NCBI GenBank assembly: GCA_902773245.1
Contig: CACYDY010000303.1
Span: 1 to 10,092 of the forward strand
Direction: 5' to 3'
Source of the DNA: an uncultured Ruminococcus sp.
GTDB taxonomy: Bacteria; Bacillota; Clostridia; Oscillospirales; Acutalibacteraceae
DNA length: 10,092 nt
Position 1 is the stretch's first letter; each line of letters starts with the position of its first letter. Below, piece after piece: positions 5,589 through 10,092 of this stretch. A model generated the notes under the pieces. That model worked only from the letters and a program-made list of their open reading frames with translations, was not told the DNA's origin and did no database searches. A program made the position numbers and the translations under genes.

Positions 5589-6101
5589 ATGGCAATTCTT
5601 AACATAGTCCTTGTTGAACCCGAAATTCCGCAGAATACCGGAAATATCGCCCGAACCTGCGCCGTGACGGGTGCAAGGCTTCATTTGATAAAACCGCTTG
5701 GCTTTAAAATAGATGACAAAAAACTAAAACACGCCGGTCTTGATTATTGGCAATATCTGGATATTACGATGTATGAAAATCTTGATGACTTCTTTGAGAA
5801 AAACAAAGGCGATTTCTTCTTTTTCTCGACGAAAGCTCCAAACGTTCATTCCGATGCAAGCTATCCCGACGGAGCGTATTTGTTCTTCGGAAAGGAAAGC
5901 AAGGGTCTGCCCGAAAAGCTGCTTTTCGATAACCCGAAAACTACCGTTCGCATTCCGATGATGGACGAAGCAAGAAGCCTGAATCTTTCAAATTCCGTTG
6001 CAATAGCCGTTTATGAAGTTCTCAGACAGTGGAATTACCCCGAACTGAGCTGTTCGGGCGAGCTGAGAGAGTTTAAATGGAGCGATGCCAATAATACATG
6101 A
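5589..6101 (+). CDS. trmL: tRNA (cytidine(34)-2'-O)-methyltransferase
   Basis: A 170-residue SPOUT-class methyltransferase, expected to methylate the ribose of the wobble base of the tRNA-Leu isoacceptors CAA and UAA using S-adenosylmethionine. Family motifs in order are PEIPQNTGNIART (11-23), LHLIKPLGF (31-39), LDYW (51-54), FFGKESKGLP (99-108), RIPM (121-124) and RSLNLSNSVAIAVYEVLRQ (129-147). The last three build the trefoil-knot cofactor site. The length matches the minimal TrmL, without the extra RNA-binding domain of TrmH/RlmB. The start is fixed by AGGAGG six bases upstream. It has its own promoter and a long structured leader, and is followed by a 158-bp gap with the pgk promoter, so it seems monocistronic. 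No clear terminator follows it. Confidence 0.93.
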   Translation: MAILNIVLVEPEIPQNTGNIARTCAVTGARLHLIKPLGFKIDDKKLKHAGLDYWQYLDITMYENLDDFFEKNKGDFFFFSTKAPNVHSDASYPDGAYLFFGKESKGLPEKLLFDNPKTTVRIPMMDEARSLNLSNSVAIAVYEVLRQWNYPELSCSGELREFKWSDANNT

Positions 6102-6178
6102 TTTGACGACACTGTACCAAATTGTAAGGTAATAAAAGGGCTGTTTGTTAAAAACTGCCTGTTTGATTTAAAAAAGTA

Positions 6179-6207
6179 TTGAAAATTATAACAAAATAGG
6201 ATATAAT
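6179..6207 (+). promoter_or_regulatory. Sigma-A promoter of pgk
   Basis: TTGAAA (6179-6184) and a perfect TATAAT (6202-6207) are 17 bp apart in AT-rich DNA, which indicates a strong promoter. The leader to the pgk start is about 45 nt. A CTGTTTG direct repeat upstream (6141-6147 and 6159-6165) could be an operator, but this is weak. Confidence 0.8.
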
Positions 6208-6259
6208 AATATAGTATTAGTTCTTTTACAAATAATTCTTAATAAAGGAGATTTTTGAA

Positions 6260-7471
6260 ATGAGTGCTTTAAACAAAAGAACAGTTGAGGATATTGATGT
6301 TGCCGGCAAGAAGGTTCTTGTTCGCTGCGATTTCAATGTTCCGCTTAAAGACGGTGTTATCACCAACGATAACAGAATTACAGCCGCTCTTCCCACAATC
6401 AAAAAATTGATCGAAAAAGGCGGCAAGGTTATTCTTTGTTCCCACCTCGGCAAGCCGAAGAACGGCCCCGAAGAGAAATTCTCGCTTGCTCCCGTTGCAG
6501 TAAGACTTTCGGAGCTTCTCGGCAAAGAGGTCGTTTTTGCAGATGACGATGAGGTCGTAGGCGAGAAGGCTAAGGATGCGGTTGCCGCTATGAATGACGG
6601 TGACGTTGTTCTTCTTCAGAATACACGTTTCAGAAAAGAAGAAACAAAGAATCTGGAGCCGTTCTCGGGCGAGCTTGCTTCGCTTGCAGATGTTTTCGTT
6701 ATGGACGCTTTCGGTTCCGCTCACAGAGCGCACTGCTCAACCGCAGGCGTAACAGAGCATATCAAGGATACTGCGGTAGGTTACCTCATGCAGAAAGAGA
6801 TCAACTACCTCGGCAACGCTGTTGAAGTTCCGGAAAGACCGTTTGTCGCTATACTCGGCGGCGCTAAGGTTGCAGACAAGCTCAACGTTATTTCCAATCT
6901 TCTCGAAAAGTGCGACACACTTATCATCGGCGGCGGTATGTCTTACACATTCCTCAAAGCGCAGGGTTTTGAGGTCGGAAAGTCGCTCGTAGACGACGAG
7001 AAGCTTGACTACTGCAAGGAAATGATCGCTAAGGCAGAAAGCCTCGGCAAGAAGCTTTTGCTCCCTGTTGATACTGTTGTTGCAGACGCATTCCCGAATC
7101 CGATCGACGCTGAGATCGAGGTTAAGACTGTTGAAGCAGACGCTATCCCTGCCGACGCTATGGGTCTTGATATCGGTGAGAAAACTCAGGCTCTCTTCGC
7201 CGAGGCTGCAAAAACAGCAAAGACTGTTGTTTGGAACGGTCCTATGGGTGTGTTTGAGAATCCTGTTCTTGCAAAGGGTACTATCGCAGTTGCTCAGGCT
7301 CTTGCAGAAACAGAGGCTACTACTATCATCGGCGGCGGTGACAGTGCGGCTGCTGTAATTTCTCTCGGCTTTGCAGACAAGATGAGCCACATTTCAACAG
7401 GCGGCGGCGCATCTCTTGAGTATCTCGAAGGCAAGGTTCTTCCTGGTATCGCAGTTATTGCCGATAAGTAA
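6260..7471 (+). CDS. pgk: Phosphoglycerate kinase
   Basis: A 403-residue cytoplasmic enzyme that transfers phosphate from 1,3-bisphosphoglycerate to ADP in glycolysis. The N-terminal domain carries the family signature [11 protein letters not shown] (18-28), the substrate-binding SHLGKPK (61-67) and NTRFRKEE (121-128). The C-terminal nucleotide domain has GGAKVADKL (200-208), [13 protein letters not shown] (224-236), [10 protein letters not shown] (324-333), GGGDS (358-362) and [12 protein letters not shown] (381-392). Length is standard. The start is fixed by AAGGAG (6245-6250) nine bases upstream. It has its own promoter and terminator, so it can be expressed separately from tpiA-gpmI; the usual partner gapA is not in the window. 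Confidence 0.98.
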   Translation: MSALNKRTVEDIDVAGKKVLVRCDFNVPLKDGVITNDNRITAALPTIKKLIEKGGKVILCSHLGKPKNGPEEKFSLAPVAVRLSELLGKEVVFADDDEVVGEKAKDAVAAMNDGDVVLLQNTRFRKEETKNLEPFSGELASLADVFVMDAFGSAHRAHCSTAGVTEHIKDTAVGYLMQKEINYLGNAVEVPERPFVAILGGAKVADKLNVISNLLEKCDTLIIGGGMSYTFLKAQGFEVGKSLVDDEKLDYCKEMIAKAESLGKKLLLPVDTVVADAFPNPIDAEIEVKTVEADAIPADAMGLDIGEKTQALFAEAAKTAKTVVWNGPMGVFENPVLAKGTIAVAQALAETEATTIIGGGDSAAAVISLGFADKMSHISTGGGASLEYLEGKVLPGIAVIADK

Positions 7472-7490
7472 TTCTAATAAGTGATTAAAA

Positions 7491-7524
7491 GCAAGGCGGA
7501 ATTTTACCCTCCGCCTTGCATTTG
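7491..7524 (+). terminator. Terminator after pgk
   Basis: A perfect 10-bp GC-rich stem (7491-7500 with 7510-7519) with a 9-base loop is followed only by ATTTG. The weak T-tract suggests partial termination, with some read-through into tpiA-gpmI. Confidence 0.75.
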
Positions 7525-7588
7525 TAAATATGTATTATAAAGCTGCGGCACGAAATTATATTGCGCTGCGGTGGGGCGGATTTTTCCG

Positions 7589-7597
7589 TGTTATAAT
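7589..7597 (+). promoter_or_regulatory. Extended -10 promoter of tpiA-gpmI
   Basis: TG at 7589-7590, one base, then a perfect TATAAT at 7592-7597. No -35 is visible at the proper distance, as often in extended -10 promoters. Transcription would begin about 7604, giving a very short leader with the ribosome binding site AAAGGA at 7615-7620. Confidence 0.6.
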
Positions 7598-7630
7598 ATT
7601 ATATTATTAAAAAGAAAGGAAGTTGTTACA

Positions 7631-8398
7631 ATGAACAAGACATTGAGAAAAGCAGTTATCGCAGGTAACTGGAAAATGAATAAAACTCCGAGCGAGGCAA
7701 AGGTTCTTTTGAATGAGATCGCACCTCTCGTAAAGGACGCTCAGGCTGAGGTCGTAGCTTGTGTTCCTTATGTTGATATTGCCGTTGCAGTAGAGGCTGT
7801 AAAAGGCACAAATATCAAGATCGGCGCAGAAAATGCTCACTGGGAAGAGAAGGGCGCTTTCACGGGAGAGATCTCAACAGGTATGCTCAAGGAGATCGGC
7901 GTTGAGTATGTAGTTCTCGGTCACAGCGAGAGAAGACAGTATTTCGGCGAAACAGACGAAACCGTAAACAAGAGAACAGCCGCTGTTCTTAAAGCCGGAC
8001 TCAAGCCGATCGTTTGCGTAGGCGAGCTTCTTTCGGAGCGTGAGGCCAACATCACCGAAGAGGTTATCGCAAGACAGATCAAGCTTGATCTTGCAGGTGT
8101 TTCTGCCGATGATATCAAGAACGTTATCATCGCTTATGAGCCGGTTTGGGCTATCGGAACGGGCAAGACCGCAACAGCTGCTCAGGCTGAAGAGGTTTGC
8201 GCATTTATCCGTGACACTCTTGCAAAGCTTTACGGTCAGGATATCGCAAACGGAGTTACAATTCAGTACGGCGGTTCAATGAATGACGCCAACGCAGCAG
8301 AGCTTCTCGGCAAGGAGAACGTTGACGGCGGACTTATCGGCGGCGCTTCTCTTGTTGCAGAGAAATTTGCAGCTATCGTTTCTGCCGCAAACGCATAA
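7631..8398 (+). CDS. tpiA: Triosephosphate isomerase
   Basis: A 255-residue TIM-barrel enzyme that interconverts dihydroxyacetone phosphate and glyceraldehyde 3-phosphate. The catalytic residues are all present: N13 and K15 in AGNWKMNKT, H98 in VLGHSERR and E170 in AYEPVWAIGTGK. The mobile loop 6 follows E170, and the phosphate-binding YGGS is at 213-216. I chose the ATG at 7631 over the in-frame ATG at 7571: the longer form would add 20 residues upstream of the conserved start, overlap the -10 element and lack a ribosome binding site, while AAAGGA lies ten bases before 7631. gpmI follows after 18 bp, so both are in one operon. Confidence 0.97.
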   Translation: MNKTLRKAVIAGNWKMNKTPSEAKVLLNEIAPLVKDAQAEVVACVPYVDIAVAVEAVKGTNIKIGAENAHWEEKGAFTGEISTGMLKEIGVEYVVLGHSERRQYFGETDETVNKRTAAVLKAGLKPIVCVGELLSEREANITEEVIARQIKLDLAGVSADDIKNVIIAYEPVWAIGTGKTATAAQAEEVCAFIRDTLAKLYGQDIANGVTIQYGGSMNDANAAELLGKENVDGGLIGGASLVAEKFAAIVSAANA

Positions 8399-8416
8399 AA
8401 GACTGGAGTTTTTACA

Positions 8417-9934
8417 ATGAAAAAACCTATCATTTTAATAATAATGGACGGCTACGGAATAGGCCCCGACTACGGCAATGCTATCAAAGCTGCCAATAAG
8501 CCGAATCTTGACAGACTTTTTTCACAAAATCCTTTGACTCAGATCGGCGCTTCGGGAATGGACGTGGGACTTCCCGACGGTCAGATGGGCAACAGTGAAG
8601 TAGGACACACCAACATGGGCGCCGGCAGAGTTGTTTATCAGGAGCTTACAAGAATTACCAAGTCAATCGCAGACGGTGATTTCTTTGATAACGAAGCTTT
8701 GAACGAGGCTGTCGAAAACTGCAAAAAGAACGATTCCGCGCTTCATTTCATGGGCTTGCTTTCAAGCGGCGGCGTTCACAGCCACAACACTCATCTTTAC
8801 GGTCTTTTGGAGCTTGCAAAGAAGAAAGGTCTTAAAAAGGTTTATATCCATGCTTTCCTTGACGGAAGAGATGTTCCGCCGTCAAGCGCAAAGGATTTTG
8901 CAGCCGAGCTTGTTAAAAAGACCGAGGAGATCGGCGTGGGCAAGGTAGCTACGGTTGCAGGACGTTATTATGCAATGGATCGTGACAACAACTGGGACAG
9001 AGTGGAAAAGGCTTACTCCGCTATGGTGTACGGTGTGGGCAATGAAGCTTGCTGCGCAGTAAAGGCTATCGGAGATTCCTATGAGAATGAGGTAACGGAC
9101 GAATTTGTTATTCCGACCGTTGTTGACAAAGAAGGCACCGTTAAGCCTAATGATTCGATCGTGTTCTTTAATTTCCGTCCCGACAGAGCGAGAGAAATAA
9201 CAAGAACCTTCGTAGACCCTGATTTCAAGGGCTTCGAGCGAAAGAACGGCTTCTTCCCGGTTAAGTTCGTTTGCTTTACTCAGTATGACGCAACAATGCC
9301 GAATGTTTCCATTGCGTTCAAGCCGCAGTCGCTCAAAAACACTCTCGGAGAGTATATTTCTAATCAGGGTATGGCACAGCTGAGAATTGCCGAAACGGAA
9401 AAGTATGCTCACGTTACATTCTTCTTTAACGGCGGCGTTGAGAAGGTTTATGACGGTGAGGACAGAATACTCGTTAATTCTCCGAAGGTTGCTACTTATG
9501 ATCTTCAGCCCGAGATGAGCGCTTATGAGGTTACCGAAAAGTGTACGGCAGCTATTGAAAGCGGCAAGTACGACATGATAATCCTTAATTTTGCAAACTG
9601 TGACATGGTTGGTCACACGGGTATTTTTGACGCTGCAGTTAAAGCCGTTGAAGCCGTTGACGATTGTGTGGGAAAGGTTACCGACTCTATTGCAAAAATG
9701 GGCGGCGTGGCTCTTATTACAGCCGATCACGGAAATGCCGACAGAATGCTTGAAGAGGACGGTTCTCCGTTTACGGCTCATACTACAAATCCTGTTCCGT
9801 TCTGCGTTGTGGGTTATCCCTGCAAGCTCAGAGAGGGCGGCAGACTGGCTGACATTGCTCCGACAATGCTTGAGATCATGGGTCTTGAGCAGCCCGAGGA
9901 AATGGACGGCACAAGCATGATCGTAAAAGATTGA
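8417..9934 (+). CDS. gpmI: 2,3-bisphosphoglycerate-independent phosphoglycerate mutase
   Basis: A 505-residue enzyme of the alkaline phosphatase superfamily that converts 3- to 2-phosphoglycerate with two manganese ions and a phosphoserine intermediate. The nucleophile is S60 in GQMGNSEVGH. Metal ligands that can be matched to the Bacillus enzyme are D11, D437 and H438 (ITADHGNAD), D396 and H400 (NCDMVGH), and H455. Substrate-binding residues H121, R150, R183, R189, R254, R257 and K329 are also in place. Length is standard for the family. The start is supported by GGAG (8405-8408), eight bases upstream. Last gene of the tpiA-gpmI operon, closed by a strong terminator; eno is not in the window. 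Confidence 0.98.
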   Translation: MKKPIILIIMDGYGIGPDYGNAIKAANKPNLDRLFSQNPLTQIGASGMDVGLPDGQMGNSEVGHTNMGAGRVVYQELTRITKSIADGDFFDNEALNEAVENCKKNDSALHFMGLLSSGGVHSHNTHLYGLLELAKKKGLKKVYIHAFLDGRDVPPSSAKDFAAELVKKTEEIGVGKVATVAGRYYAMDRDNNWDRVEKAYSAMVYGVGNEACCAVKAIGDSYENEVTDEFVIPTVVDKEGTVKPNDSIVFFNFRPDRAREITRTFVDPDFKGFERKNGFFPVKFVCFTQYDATMPNVSIAFKPQSLKNTLGEYISNQGMAQLRIAETEKYAHVTFFFNGGVEKVYDGEDRILVNSPKVATYDLQPEMSAYEVTEKCTAAIESGKYDMIILNFANCDMVGHTGIFDAAVKAVEAVDDCVGKVTDSIAKMGGVALITADHGNADRMLEEDGSPFTAHTTNPVPFCVVGYPCKLREGGRLADIAPTMLEIMGLEQPEEMDGTSMIVKD

Positions 9935-9960
9935 TAATTTATAGTATATAATTATTTATT

Positions 9961-10004
9961 AAAAGAAAACAGTTGTTTCAGCAAAACGGCTGTTTTCTTT
10001 TTTT
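9961..10004 (+). terminator. Strong terminator of the tpiA-gpmI operon
   Basis: An 18-bp stem (9961-9978 with 9984-10001, two T-G pairs) with a 5-base loop runs into a tract of seven Ts (9998-10004). The left arm is A-rich, so it may also act on a transcript from the other side. Confidence 0.93.
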
Positions 10005-10059
10005 GTTATAGTAAACGACATTTGAAATTGCCTAAATTATTAGCGATGCGAAGCTTATT

Positions 10060-10092
10060 AAAGTTTCGCTCAAGCCTTTTCAAAGGCTTGCA
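10060..10092 (+). repeat. Dispersed hairpin-rich intergenic repeat, copy 2 (cut by the window end)
   Basis: These 33 bases match the reverse complement of 217-249 at 27 positions. They include a perfect 9-bp hairpin, 10071-10079 with 10082-10090. If the match continues, the bases just outside the window should read GATTCCAAAGAC, from the reverse complement of 205-216. Confidence 0.65.

Noticed and set aside
5330..5602. 90-codon plus-strand open frame running into trmL
   Set aside because: It spans the trmL promoter, hairpins and ribosome binding site, has no ribosome binding site of its own and no recognisable protein pattern.
6141..6165. CTGTTTG direct repeat as an operator before pgk
   Set aside because: Two 7-base AT-rich matches are expected often by chance in such DNA, and no known glycolytic operator matches.
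7571..7630. Upstream start for tpiA adding 20 residues
   Set aside because: It would place the start before the likely promoter -10 element and lacks a ribosome binding site; the family starts near 7631.

Overview
This 10 kb window looks like chromosomal DNA of a low-to-mid GC Gram-positive anaerobe of the class Clostridia, most likely the Ruminococcus/Oscillospiraceae group. The evidence is strong AGGAGG-type ribosome binding sites, U-tract terminators, consensus sigma-A promoters, a cofactor-independent phosphoglycerate mutase (gpmI) next to pgk and tpiA, and short hairpin-rich repeats between genes. The genus is an inference. Nearly all genes are housekeeping genes.

Layout. A CAU-anticodon tRNA (6-82) ends with a strong terminator (85-118). 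A 360-bp spacer follows, with a hairpin-rich repeat and then the promoter of the amino-acid block: hom (478-1719), thrB (1738-2633, broken by a one-base frameshift) and lysC (2982-4187). These encode three enzymes of the aspartate-to-threonine/lysine route. hom and thrB are 18 bp apart. lysC is separated from them by 348 bp holding a small element with inverted-repeat ends, which is itself interrupted by a GC-rich multi-hairpin repeat. lysC has a strong in-frame internal start that would yield a separate regulatory subunit.

Convergent to lysC, on the minus strand, are a double zinc-ribbon protein (4307-4660) and a 59-residue YtxH-like protein (4970-5149). A second, uninterrupted copy of the inverted-repeat element lies between them (4762-4874). 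On the plus strand, trmL (5589-6101) has its own promoter and a long structured leader. The glycolytic block follows: pgk (6260-7471) with its own promoter and terminator, then tpiA (7631-8398) and gpmI (8417-9934), which are co-transcribed and end in a strong terminator (9961-10004). The last 33 bases repeat, in inverted orientation, part of the repeat found after the tRNA.

Together the genes cover feed-in from aspartate to homoserine and on to phosphohomoserine (with the first step also serving lysine), wobble-base methylation of tRNA-Leu, and the lower-glycolysis steps from triose phosphates to 2-phosphoglycerate (gapA and eno are not in the window). I see no defence system, prophage, CRISPR array or biosynthetic cluster. 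The unusual content is the thrB frameshift, the lysC internal start, two families of small structured repeats (one nested in another), and a palindromic trmL leader.
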